From assembly GCF_003952225.1 (NCBI RefSeq), contig NZ_CP034437.1, forward strand, positions 3,401,001-3,465,000: a stretch of DNA of 64,000 bases. Direction: 5' to 3'. The position numbers were made by a program, and so were the translations under genes. How positions within the stretch are numbered: position 1 is the first letter of the stretch; each line of letters opens with the position of its first letter. This document shows positions 53,914-62,273 of this stretch, one piece after another. The notes below the pieces were generated by a model, which worked only from the letters and a program-made list of their open reading frames with translations, did no database searches and was not told where the DNA came from. Origin of the DNA: Paenibacillus albus (GTDB lineage: Bacteria; Bacillota; Bacilli; Paenibacillales; Paenibacillaceae).

Positions 53914-54726
53914 TTGAGCAGAGAAGAGCAGAATTTAGCGACTTACGATGAAATCGGAAAGTCTTATAATGTCACTCGAAGAGCAGATCCGAGGATTACT
54001 GAACTCATCATTAATAGTCTGGACGCTCCTTCGGCTTCAGTAATACTGGATGTTGGAGCCGGGACAGGTAATTATTCCATCGAGCTTGCTAAACATGGGT
54101 TTGAGGTTATAGCAGTGGAGCCATCAAAGATCATGCGAGAAACAGGCAAGAAGCATCCGGGTTTAAAATGGATGGAAGGTGTTGCAGAGCAATTGCCAGC
54201 GGGGGATCATTCAGTAGATGGAATTGTATCTACTTTAGCAATCCACCACTTCTCGGATCTTGAGAAAGCGATTCAAGAAATGGTCCGTGTATTAAAACCG
54301 AATGGCAAGCTAGTCCTCTTCTTAGCTGATCCTCGGCTTTGTCCTGACGATAGATGTTGGCTGAAAGATTATTTTATGCCGATCATCTTGCAGTCCTATC
54401 AGGCCTATAAACCAATTGAGACAATCGCCAATCTACTGAATTCCGTTACAAATAATAACGTGCAAATCGTGGAGTTCCCAGTCCCCTATGACATGGAGGA
54501 TTGTTTCTTTGTCTCCGGATGGAGAAAGCCTGAGCTATATTTGCAAAATGCTTTTCGCGCAGGAGTTTCGCCACTCGCTAATTGTCCAATTGATATACTG
54601 CAGCCAATATTGGAGCGATTAGAACGTGATTTGTTATCTGGTGAGTGGGATAACAAGTATGGCCATCTTCGTTCGAGTGATACATACGAAGGTGGCTATC
54701 GTTTTCTGATTGCTCAAAAGGCTTAG
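53914..54726 (+). CDS. Class I SAM-dependent methyltransferase
   Basis: 270-aa methyltransferase. SAM-binding motif I is ILDVGAGTGNYSIELAKHG (about residues 44-62), followed by VIAVEPS (motif II) and VDGIVSTLAIHHFSDLEKAIQEM (motif post-I to IV). Small-molecule type (UbiE/arsM-like fold); the substrate is unknown. TTG start with GAGGTGAG upstream. The broken HAD gene begins 15 bp later. Confidence 0.88.
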   Translation: MSREEQNLATYDEIGKSYNVTRRADPRITELIINSLDAPSASVILDVGAGTGNYSIELAKHGFEVIAVEPSKIMRETGKKHPGLKWMEGVAEQLPAGDHSVDGIVSTLAIHHFSDLEKAIQEMVRVLKPNGKLVLFLADPRLCPDDRCWLKDYFMPIILQSYQAYKPIETIANLLNSVTNNNVQIVEFPVPYDMEDCFFVSGWRKPELYLQNAFRAGVSPLANCPIDILQPILERLERDLLSGEWDNKYGHLRSSDTYEGGYRFLIAQKA

Positions 54727-54741
54727 CTGGAGGCGGCGGAT

Positions 54742-55434
54742 ATGATTGAAGCGGTCATTTTTGATTTTGACGGATTGATTCGGGATACGGAGACGTTCGA
54801 ATTTTACTCTTTTCAAGAACTATTCAGAGATCATGGTGTCGAATTGCCATTTGAATTATATTGTGGAAGAATAGGCGGTCATATGAACGCATTTGACCCG
54901 TACTCGTATTTACAAGAATGTATTGGAATGCCAATCAATCGCGAGGATTTAAGAGCACGCAGAAAACAAAAATAAGACCGTTTAATCCAGCATATACATA
55001 CACGTCCGGGTGTTATCAATTATCTGGAATCTGCGAAGAAGCTTGGGCTCAAGATTGGTCTTGCGTCCAGTGCACCGTTTAACTGGGTAATACCTAACTT
55101 AGAAGAATTAAATATTGTTAGCTATTTTGACTGTATCCGAACGCATGAAGATGTGGCTAAGGTGAAGCCTGATCCGGAGCTTTATATGAGTGTATTGGCG
55201 TATTTCGGCCTTTCCCCTCGTAAAGCGATCGCGTTCGAGGATTCACCGAATGGTGCAAAATCCGCAAGCCAAGCAAATCTTCATACTGTAATCGTACCAA
55301 ATGAATTAACAAAGGATTTAACATTCGAACGCTACTCGATTCGTCTTCATTCGATGTTAGACATGGATTTGGAACAATTAATCGACTCAATAGAGCAATC
55401 GGGTAAGACATCGGAACAACATATCTCAAAATAG
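54742..55434 (+). pseudogene. HAD family hydrolase (beta-phosphoglucomutase-like), interrupted by an in-frame TAA
   Basis: The frame begins IFDFDGLIRDTETFEFYSFQ (motif I DxD) and runs 77 aa to TAA at 54973-54975 after ARRKQK. The same frame continues DRLIQHIHTRPGVINYLESA, GLASSAPFNW (motif II), VKPDPELYM (motif III lysine) and FEDSPNGAKSA (motif IV) to 55434. No frame change is needed, so one nonsense codon splits an otherwise complete gene of about 230 codons. The first piece alone lacks the core; restart further down would lack motif I. Confidence 0.9.
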
Positions 55435-55469
55435 AAAGGAAAATTAATATAACCAAAACTATCCAGCTG

Positions 55470-55820
55470 ATGAGTTCATCCAAAATATTATTGGTTAATG
55501 ATAAAGAGAGCGCCAAACAGCATTATATGTCAGTGCTTGGGTTTGATGATGAAGGACACGGGATATTTGTCCGAGATGGAGTCAGTGTCATTTTACATGA
55601 GAACAAGTCCGAGGGAGCTGCGAGACCCAATTATCTCGTTGATAACTTTTCAGCTGATTTGTATTCAGCAGTTAAGAGAGTTGAATCGCTTTACAACGAA
55701 TATGTCAGCAAAAGAGCAAATATAGTCAAAGAGCTGACGCTTGAGGCAACGGGAATGAAGGAATTCGCTGTTAAGGATGTAGATGGATATATTCTTGTTT
55801 TTGGAGAGTATGTAGGATGA
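55470..55820 (+). CDS. VOC/glyoxalase family protein with doubtful start
   Basis: 116-aa (from ATG 55470) protein of the vicinal-oxygen-chelate fold; KILLVNDKESAKQHYMSVLGFD and MKEFAVKDVDGYILVFGE mark the two ends. In the same frame ITKTIQL precedes the ATG, and an ATA codon at 55449 stands where a start behind AAAGGA would be expected. Translation may begin at ATG 55470, which has no good binding site, so expression could be poor. Function unknown; some relatives give bleomycin or fosfomycin resistance. Confidence 0.7.
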   Translation: MSSSKILLVNDKESAKQHYMSVLGFDDEGHGIFVRDGVSVILHENKSEGAARPNYLVDNFSADLYSAVKRVESLYNEYVSKRANIVKELTLEATGMKEFAVKDVDGYILVFGEYVG

Positions 55821-55870
55821 TATCTTAAACATTGACGGCGTGCTGACATAATACATGAATGCAAACCAAT

Positions 55871-55901
55871 AATGAAGCTGCCGGCAATCGGCGGCTTCAT
55901 T
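55871..55901. terminator. Hairpin between VOC and MgtC genes
   Basis: Stem AATGAAGCTGCCG / CGGCGGCTTCATT with GCAAT loop (one mismatch/wobble); no clear T-run. Confidence 0.55.
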
Positions 55902-55949
55902 ATGTTAGCAAGGAGCTAGCTGAGGGAGCGGCGTAGAGGAGGAGTAAGC

Positions 55950-56615
55950 ATGGAGTATGGGTTCTTATTACGTGTAGTGTTAGCAGGTGTTTGCGGTGCG
56001 CTGATCGGATATGAGCGAAAGAACAGAATGAAGGAAGCCGGCATTAGGACGCATTTTGTTGTTGCCTCTGGAGCTGCACTCATGATGTTGATTTCCAAAT
56101 ACGGCTTTGGAGATATGACTGGACAAAGCGGTATTGCGCTTGATCCGTCGCGAATTGCAGCTCAAGTGGTCAGCGGTGTTGGTTTTCTTGGTGCAGGAAT
56201 GATCTTCATGCAACGTCAGACTGTCAAGGGACTGACAACGGCTGCCGGGGTATGGTTGACTGCTGGTATTGGCATGGCCATTGGCGCTGATCTTTATATA
56301 CTGGGGATAGGTACAACAGTGGTGATTCTGTTAGCGCAAAAGCTGCTACATAGCAAGAAGAACTGGCTGTCAGCGCCAAAGACAGAACAACTGACGATCC
56401 GTTTGAATAATGAGCCAGATGTAATTACGCACATTTTGGATTTTCTCAAAGAAAAACAGATTACGATCCTACAATTCCATACTGAGAAACTGAGAGAGCC
56501 TTCTGAGCTTATTTTGGATATTACGATTAAGCTGCCTGTTCAATTCGAGATAGAGAAGATTCTGCTCCTCATCCAAGACGTCCCCTCCGTAACTGTAGTT
56601 GAGGTTCAGCAATAA
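55950..56615 (+). CDS. MgtC/SapB family membrane protein
   Basis: 221-aa protein. The N-terminal MgtC membrane domain (LAGVCGALIGYERKNRMKEAGIRTH; VVSGVGFLGAGMIF; GLTTAAGVWLTAGIG) is followed by an ACT-like cytosolic tail (about 145-221). Linked in other bacteria to magnesium limitation and ATP synthase control. No M-box riboswitch was found upstream. GAGGAG lies before the ATG. Confidence 0.9.
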   Translation: MEYGFLLRVVLAGVCGALIGYERKNRMKEAGIRTHFVVASGAALMMLISKYGFGDMTGQSGIALDPSRIAAQVVSGVGFLGAGMIFMQRQTVKGLTTAAGVWLTAGIGMAIGADLYILGIGTTVVILLAQKLLHSKKNWLSAPKTEQLTIRLNNEPDVITHILDFLKEKQITILQFHTEKLREPSELILDITIKLPVQFEIEKILLLIQDVPSVTVVEVQQ

Positions 56616-56658
56616 GCGATTAAACCATTGATAATGATAGCTCAAGGAGGTGCTTCAG

Positions 56659-57188
56659 TTGCAATATTTTATTGGCGTTGTTCCACCTTAAGACTACAAG
56701 GAACGAATAACCTCATTTCGTAACCGATGGGCAAGTAATCTCCTTAGAGAAGTTGTTGAGCCGCATATTACGGTGAAAGCTCAAGGTGGACTGACAGAAG
56801 ATATGGAATGGCTTGAAATATACGAGTAACCTGTTCATTGTTTAAAAGTTTCCAGATCACGTTGTCAGAGCCTGCGACGTTTGGGACGGCGGTATCGTTT
56901 ATTAGCGTTGAATCGAAAGAAATCTATAATTTACACAAGTGTTTGGTGGATTCGGTATCGCCTTCACCTGATCTTATAAAACAATATTTTGAAATGGATC
57001 GCTATCATCCTCATTTAACTTTGGGTCAGACACATTGGGGCATGGTAGAGGCGGAAATTGAAGAAATGAACATCGTGGCAAGAAGCGCCTTGTCTCTTTT
57101 TCCTACTTTTGAAGTGAACGAAGTTCGAGTCTATAGAGAAGTTGAACCTAATAGAAATGAACCGTTTGAAGTTATTCGACTTGCATGA
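56659..57188 (+). pseudogene. 2'-5' RNA ligase family protein (YjcG-like), decayed
   Basis: A good binding site CAAGGAGGTG leads to TTG 56659 and QYFIGVVPP, then TAA at 56689. The same frame goes on DYKERITSFRNRW and VVEPHITVKAQGGL (first HxT motif) to TAA at 56827. The rest, IRVTCSLFKSFQI to RYHPHLTLGQ (second HxT motif) and VRVYREVEPN, is in another frame to 57188, one base off. One nonsense and one frameshift are therefore needed to explain it. Intact length would be about 176 aa. Confidence 0.87.
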
Positions 57189-57299
57189 CATTTCGGTTGA
57201 AGCCAAGGTAGCAAAATCAGCCGTTTCTGGCTAAGCCTAGTAGAGGCGAAATTCAATATTTACAGAAACGCTTCAAAGCAGTAAAATTGGTGAGCAAGT

Positions 57300-57324
57300 A
57301 AAGTTGTATACAAGTATACTTGTA
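57300..57324. promoter_or_regulatory. GntR operator upstream of gnd
   Basis: AAAGTTGTATACAAGTAT (57300-57317) differs at two positions from the B. subtilis gnt operator ATACTTGTATACAAGTAT as I recall it. It overlaps a perfect 16-bp palindrome TACAAGTATACTTGTA (57309-57324). It lies just upstream of the gnd binding site. Confidence 0.75.
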
Positions 57325-57346
57325 GACTCATATAGAGGTGGATAAA

Positions 57347-58243
57347 ATGAAAATAGGCATGATCGGTCTCGGAAAAATGGGATATAATCTGGTGCAAAAT
57401 TTGCTCCATAACGGACATGAGGTTGTCGTCAACGATGTGAATCCAGAACCTGGGCAGCAACTTGCTAAGCTTGGTGCGGAGTTTGCAGCTACGATTGAGG
57501 AAGTGGCCGCTAAGCTGCCGACGACGCGCGTGGTGTGGCTGATGGTTCCCGCTGGGAACATTGTCGATCAAGTGATCGACCTGTTGGCTCCAAACCTCTC
57601 TCCAGGGGATATTGTCATTGACGGAGGAAATTCTCATTATAAAGAATCGATTTCGCGCGCTGAGTGGCTTAGCGAGCAAGGCATTCATTTCTTCGATGTC
57701 GGCACATCGGGCGGTACTGAAGGTGCAGCGCAAGGTGCTTGTTTCATGGTCGGTGGCAACAAGGAGAAGTTCGGCGTTATTGAGCCACTCTTCCAGGCAA
57801 TCGCAGTAGATAAAGGCTATCTGTATGCAGGCAAGAACGGAAGCGGCCATTTTTTGAAAATGATCCACAACGGAATTGAGTACGGCATGATGCAGGCGAT
57901 AGCTGAAGGCTTCGAAGTACTGTCGAAGAGCGATTTTGACTACAATTACGAGGATGTTGCCCGTGTCTGGTCGAACGGCTCAGTCATTCGGAGCTGGCTC
58001 ATGGAGCTGACGGAGAACGCGTTCTCCAAGGATCCGCAGCTGGATGGCATCCGCGGCGTCATGCAAAGCTCGGGCGAGGGCAAATGGACTGTCGAAACGG
58101 CGCTGGATCTTGAGGCGAGCACGCCGATTATTGCGCTCTCGCTGTTGATGCGTTACCGTTCGCTTGAAACCGATACGTTCCATGGCAAAGTCGTGGCCGC
58201 ACTGCGCAATGAATTCGGTGGACATGCTGTCGTCCGCTCGTAA
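57347..58243 (+). CDS. gnd: 6-phosphogluconate dehydrogenase (decarboxylating)
   Basis: 298-aa short-type 6PGDH (about 300 residues, as in YqeC/GntZ-like NAD enzymes). Nucleotide motif IGLGKMGYNL (GxGxxG, about residues 6-15), IDGGNSHYK, DVGTSGGTEGA (substrate loop) and GSGHFLKMIHNGIEYGMMQ with the catalytic lysine. ATG 57347 follows AGAGGTGG; GTG 57338 overlaps that site. Converts 6-phosphogluconate to ribulose-5-phosphate and CO2, downstream of gluconokinase. Confidence 0.92.
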   Translation: MKIGMIGLGKMGYNLVQNLLHNGHEVVVNDVNPEPGQQLAKLGAEFAATIEEVAAKLPTTRVVWLMVPAGNIVDQVIDLLAPNLSPGDIVIDGGNSHYKESISRAEWLSEQGIHFFDVGTSGGTEGAAQGACFMVGGNKEKFGVIEPLFQAIAVDKGYLYAGKNGSGHFLKMIHNGIEYGMMQAIAEGFEVLSKSDFDYNYEDVARVWSNGSVIRSWLMELTENAFSKDPQLDGIRGVMQSSGEGKWTVETALDLEASTPIIALSLLMRYRSLETDTFHGKVVAALRNEFGGHAVVRS

Positions 58244-58354
58244 GTCAGAAACATCATAGTATCAAATCGCGAATCTATGTTAAAATCGATAATGCTGTAT
58301 TCATCGTTGATTTTATCATTCCAAATTTGATCTATGTAGGAGAGTTGACTTAAG

Positions 58355-59026
58355 ATGCGTTATCCTTCCGCTTGGCTTGCTGGTGTTTCTCGCGGTGATT
58401 CCATCGCTTGTGAATTAAGGCTGCAAATTATTCGAGGAACGATCAAACAAGGGGAAGTGATTTCGGAGAATCGGGTTGCCGCCGATTTCGGCACCAGCCG
58501 CTCTCCGGTCCGCGAAGCATTGAAAACGTTATCCAATGAAGGGCTGATCCGCTTGGAACGTATGGGCGCCGTCGTGCTTGGACTCAGCATGAAAGATCTC
58601 GAGGAGTTGTATGATGTTCGTTATTTGATCGAGAGCTTTGCTCAGAAGCGACTTGGAGAAGGCGGCCATGAGACAGTGCTCGTCCATCTCAAACAGCTCA
58701 TCGACAAAATGGAGCTCGCCGTAAAATACAACGACAGCGTAGAGTTCTCGCATCTCGATTACACCTTCCATGAGGCGATGATCGTCGGGGCGAAGCATGC
58801 CCGCATCCTTCATCTATGGAAGAGCATCCGCCATATCGTGCTCACGGTTATGCTGATTACGACGGATGAGGTTTTCTCGCAAGGGGAAGAGAAGCTCCAA
58901 ACCGTGATTGAGAAGCATCGAACGCTCGTGCGGGCGATCGAAACGCGTGATCCCGCTGTGATCCAGCAGGTGGTCGAGAATTACTTCGCCGATTCGAACC
59001 AGACGCTGCATAGCAGCATCACTTAA
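58355..59026 (+). CDS. gntR: Gluconate operon repressor GntR
   Basis: 223-aa FadR-subfamily GntR regulator. Winged helix at about residues 15-80 (LRLQIIRGTIKQGEVISEN; FGTSRSPVREALKTLSNEGLIRLERMGAVV) and an all-helical FCD effector domain. The N-terminus YPSAWLAGVSRG and the DNA-binding part closely resemble Bacillus GntR, whose inducer is gluconate. Matching operators lie before gnd and gntP. Starts at ATG 58355 behind AGGAG. Confidence 0.93.
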   Translation: MRYPSAWLAGVSRGDSIACELRLQIIRGTIKQGEVISENRVAADFGTSRSPVREALKTLSNEGLIRLERMGAVVLGLSMKDLEELYDVRYLIESFAQKRLGEGGHETVLVHLKQLIDKMELAVKYNDSVEFSHLDYTFHEAMIVGAKHARILHLWKSIRHIVLTVMLITTDEVFSQGEEKLQTVIEKHRTLVRAIETRDPAVIQQVVENYFADSNQTLHSSIT

Positions 59027-59071
59027 GCAGTCGACCCAAGCATACCAAGCGCTCACCATAAGCGCATAATC

Positions 59072-59089
59072 AAACTTGTCGACAAGTAT
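59072..59089. promoter_or_regulatory. GntR operator upstream of gntP
   Basis: AAACTTGTCGACAAGTAT contains the perfect palindrome ACTTGTCGACAAGT and matches the gnt operator pattern at 15 of 18 positions. It lies next to a TACAAT -10 candidate (59089-59094). Confidence 0.75.
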
Positions 59090-59189
59090 ACAATATCGGC
59101 GAGAAACGAATTCTGGCAACATTGGAATAACCTTTTCCCGCTAGTCGAACCCTAAGTAACGTACAACCAGAATATGCAGGAGGTTTATG

Positions 59190-60551
59190 ATGAGCAGTAT
59201 TTTCGGACTCAGTCATAATGTGACACTTATTATTTGGGCGCTCGTATCGATCGCCTTTCTTGTAACGCTAATTGCAAAATTCAAATGGAATCCATTCGTC
59301 ACGCTGCTTATCTCCGCGCTGCTGCTCGGTTTTCTTGCTGGCATGAAGCCGGCGGATAACATCAAAGCGGTGACTGGCGGGCTTGGCGGCACGCTTGGTA
59401 CGATTGCGATTGTCATCGGTCTCGGAACGATGCTTGGCAAAATGATGGCTGAGTCCGGAGGCGCCGAACGGATCGCGAACACGATGATTCGCCTCTTCGG
59501 CGAGCGTCGGGTTCACTGGGCGATGTTGATCGTCGGCTTTATCGTCGGTATCCCGGTCTTCTTCGAAGTAGGCGTTATTTTGCTTATCCCGATCGTATTT
59601 ATTGTCGCCAAGAAGACGAAGATGCCTCTCCTCCAGATCGGTATACCGGTGCTGGCTGGTTTGTCCACCGTACACGGACTGGTGCCGCCGCATCCTGCCC
59701 CGATGATTGCAATCGGAGCTTACGGCGCTGATATCGGCAAAACAATTCTCTACTCGCTAATCGTGGGTATACCTACCGCGATCTTGGCAGGTCCGCTTTT
59801 CGGAAAGCTTATCGGCAGCAAGATCGAGGTTGAGCCGAAGGCGGAGCTAGTCGAGCAATTTGCGACTTCAGATGAGCGCGTGCTGCCAGGCTTCGGGATT
59901 ACACTATTTACAATTTTACTCCCGGTCATTCTGATGCTCATCGGTTCTGTTGCTAATATTATTGACCCGCTCGCAACTAGCAGCTGGACGGTGTTCTGCG
60001 AATTTATCGGTAATGAAGTGATTGCTTTACTTATTGCGGTCGTGTTCTCTTTCTACTCGCTTGGGTTTGCTCGCGGTTTCACCAAAGAGGAAGTGTCGCG
60101 CTTTGCCAGCGACTGCTTGGCGCCGACTGCAACAATTATTCTGATCATCGGCGCAGGCGGAGCGTTCAAGCAAGTGCTCATTACGAGCGGCGTGGGCGAT
60201 GCGATTGCGGCGATTGCAACATCGGCGCATGTGAACATTATCTTCTTCGCTTGGTTCATTGCAGCTCTCATTCGCGTTGCAACCGGATCCGCAACGATTG
60301 CAATGACCACGGCGGCTGGCATTATAGCGCCGATTCTCGGTCAAACGCCTGATGCGAACGTGGAGCTCGTCGTGCTCGCGACTGGCGCAGGCTCATTAAT
60401 TCTGTCTCATGTCAACGACGCCGGATTCTGGATGGTTAAAGAGTTCTTCAATATGTCCGTTCCACAGACATTGAAATCTTGGACGGTAATGGAGACAATT
60501 CTATCTGTAGTCGGCTTGATATTTATCCTGCTTCTTAGTGTTGTTGTTTAA
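59190..60551 (+). CDS. gntP: Gluconate permease
   Basis: 453-aa multi-span transporter of the GntP family. Characteristic stretches: AKFKWNPFVTLLISALLLG, MAESGGAERIANTMI, GIPVLAGLSTVHGLVPPHPAPMIAI and LSHVNDAGFWMVKEFF. Brings gluconate in with protons. ATG 59190 is preferred to ATG 59187 since AGGAGG is only 3 nt from the latter. A GntR operator precedes it and gntK follows. Confidence 0.94.
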   Translation: MSSIFGLSHNVTLIIWALVSIAFLVTLIAKFKWNPFVTLLISALLLGFLAGMKPADNIKAVTGGLGGTLGTIAIVIGLGTMLGKMMAESGGAERIANTMIRLFGERRVHWAMLIVGFIVGIPVFFEVGVILLIPIVFIVAKKTKMPLLQIGIPVLAGLSTVHGLVPPHPAPMIAIGAYGADIGKTILYSLIVGIPTAILAGPLFGKLIGSKIEVEPKAELVEQFATSDERVLPGFGITLFTILLPVILMLIGSVANIIDPLATSSWTVFCEFIGNEVIALLIAVVFSFYSLGFARGFTKEEVSRFASDCLAPTATIILIIGAGGAFKQVLITSGVGDAIAAIATSAHVNIIFFAWFIAALIRVATGSATIAMTTAAGIIAPILGQTPDANVELVVLATGAGSLILSHVNDAGFWMVKEFFNMSVPQTLKSWTVMETILSVVGLIFILLLSVVV

Positions 60552-60602
60552 TGTAAGCTACTCTTGGATAGCAGCAATTCACCGGAAAGAAGGTTCATTC
60601 AG

Positions 60603-62150
60603 TTGAGTCAACCTATGTATATGATCGGAGTTGATATCGGGACAACGAGCACGAAATCCGTGCTGTTCGAAGAGAACGGAACCGTTGTTGCGAAGGCAGA
60701 TGAGGGTTATCCGCTGTTTACGCCGACAGCGTCCATCGCCGAGCAGGACCCGGATCAAATCTTCCGCGCAGTCATCCATACGCTAAAGAGTGTGATCATG
60801 CAGAGCGGCGCGAATGCTGATCAGATTATGTTCGTCTCGTTCAGCTCTGCCATGCACAGCGTCATTGCCGTCGATGCGGAAGGAAAACCGCTGACACGCT
60901 GCATCACGTGGGGAGATAACCGGAGCGCGGCTTGGTCCGAGCGGTTAAAGCATGAATTCGGCGGTCATCACATCTATTTGCGGACGGGAACGCCGATTCA
61001 CCCGATGTCGCCGCTGCCGAAGCTGATGTGGCTCCGTCATGATATGGAATCGCTGTTTAATCGGACAAGCAAGTTCATCTCGATTAAGGAATACGTATTT
61101 GCTCGATTGTTCGGCGAATATGTAATCGATTATTCCATCGCATCGGCGACAGGCATGTTTAATCTAACCAAGCTCGATTGGGATGAGGAGGCACTTGCAC
61201 TTGCAGGCATAACGCGTGATCGTTTATCGCAGCCTGTACCGACGACACATGCAATGCAGGGAATGAACCTCGTATTCGCGGAGGAGCTCGGGCTTGACGG
61301 GTCAACGCCATTCATCGTCGGCGCAAGCGACGGCGTCCTCTCGAATCTTGGCGTGAACGCGATCGAACCAGGCGTCGTTGCTGCGACAATCGGCACGAGC
61401 GGCGCGATCCGTACAGTCGTGGACAAGCCGGTGACGGATCCGAAAGGGCGCACGTTCTGTTATGCGCTTACCGATAAGCTGTGGGTCATAGGCGGTGCTG
61501 TCAATAATGGCGGCATGCTGCTGCGGTGGGCGAGGGATGAGTTTGCGGCTGCTGAAGTGGAAACGGCGAAGCGGCTCGGCATAGATGCCTACGATCTGCT
61601 CATGCAGATCGTTTCACAAGTGCGGCCAGGCGCAGATGGCCTGCTGTTCCATCCCTATTTGACCGGAGAGAGAGCGCCGCTATGGAACTCGAACGCAAGG
61701 GGCTCGTTCTTCGGGCTCACGATGCATCACCGCAAGGAGCATCTGATTCGCTCTGTGCTGGAAGGCGTTATATTTAACCTATACACCGTGCTGCTCGCCA
61801 TGGAGGAGAACATCGGCCGCCCGACCAAAATCCAAGCGACTGGCGGCTTCGCGAGGTCGCCGCTTTGGCGCCAAATGATGGCGGATATTTTCGACCAGGA
61901 AGTCGTCGTGCCGGAGAGCTTCGAGAGCTCATGCCTCGGCGCTGTCGTGCTTGGACTCTATGCGACGGACAGAGTCGATTCACTGAATGTAGTCTCGAAG
62001 ATGGTCGGCGCAACACATGTGCACCATCCGATTAAGGCGAATGCGGAAGTCTATCACCAACTGCTGCCGATCTACATTCGACTGGCGCGTCAGCTCGAAA
62101 CCGAGTATGAGGCAATCGCGAAATTCCAGCAGCAGTACGCGCAATCATAA
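60603..62150 (+). CDS. gntK: Gluconokinase (FGGY family)
   Basis: 515-aa sugar kinase. Phosphate motif VDIGTTSTKSVLF (about residues 9-21), ITWGDNRS, VGASDGVLSNLGV, TIGTSGAIR and ATGGFARSPLWRQM. Makes 6-phosphogluconate, the substrate of Gnd. TTG 60603 is chosen behind GAAAGAAGG at 9-nt spacing; upstream residues are not family-like. Length agrees with the Bacillus enzyme. A terminator follows. Confidence 0.93.
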   Translation: MSQPMYMIGVDIGTTSTKSVLFEENGTVVAKADEGYPLFTPTASIAEQDPDQIFRAVIHTLKSVIMQSGANADQIMFVSFSSAMHSVIAVDAEGKPLTRCITWGDNRSAAWSERLKHEFGGHHIYLRTGTPIHPMSPLPKLMWLRHDMESLFNRTSKFISIKEYVFARLFGEYVIDYSIASATGMFNLTKLDWDEEALALAGITRDRLSQPVPTTHAMQGMNLVFAEELGLDGSTPFIVGASDGVLSNLGVNAIEPGVVAATIGTSGAIRTVVDKPVTDPKGRTFCYALTDKLWVIGGAVNNGGMLLRWARDEFAAAEVETAKRLGIDAYDLLMQIVSQVRPGADGLLFHPYLTGERAPLWNSNARGSFFGLTMHHRKEHLIRSVLEGVIFNLYTVLLAMEENIGRPTKIQATGGFARSPLWRQMMADIFDQEVVVPESFESSCLGAVVLGLYATDRVDSLNVVSKMVGATHVHHPIKANAEVYHQLLPIYIRLARQLETEYEAIAKFQQQYAQS

Positions 62151-62164
62151 GTACGAATATGTTC

Positions 62165-62195
62165 AGACCACATCGTTATTCGGTGTGGTCTTTTT
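62165..62195 (+). terminator. Terminator after gntK
   Basis: Stem AGACCACA / TGTGGTCT with an 11-nt loop and TTTT. Confidence 0.85.
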
Positions 62196-62273
62196 AATAA
62201 TTGCATATGCTCAGTAAGGATCATACAATCAATGAATACGGATGGTTAAAAAGGATGGTGCGAATAAATAAAC

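Noticed and set aside
55900..55950. Magnesium (M-box) riboswitch ahead of the MgtC-like gene
   Set aside because: The gap is too short and no M-box conserved segments were found.
58279..58312. Terminator between gnd and gntR
   Set aside because: A stem of about 13 bp (AAAATCGATAATG / CATCGTTGATTTT) can form, but it is AT-rich, has a mismatch and wobbles, and lacks a T-run, so it was not called.
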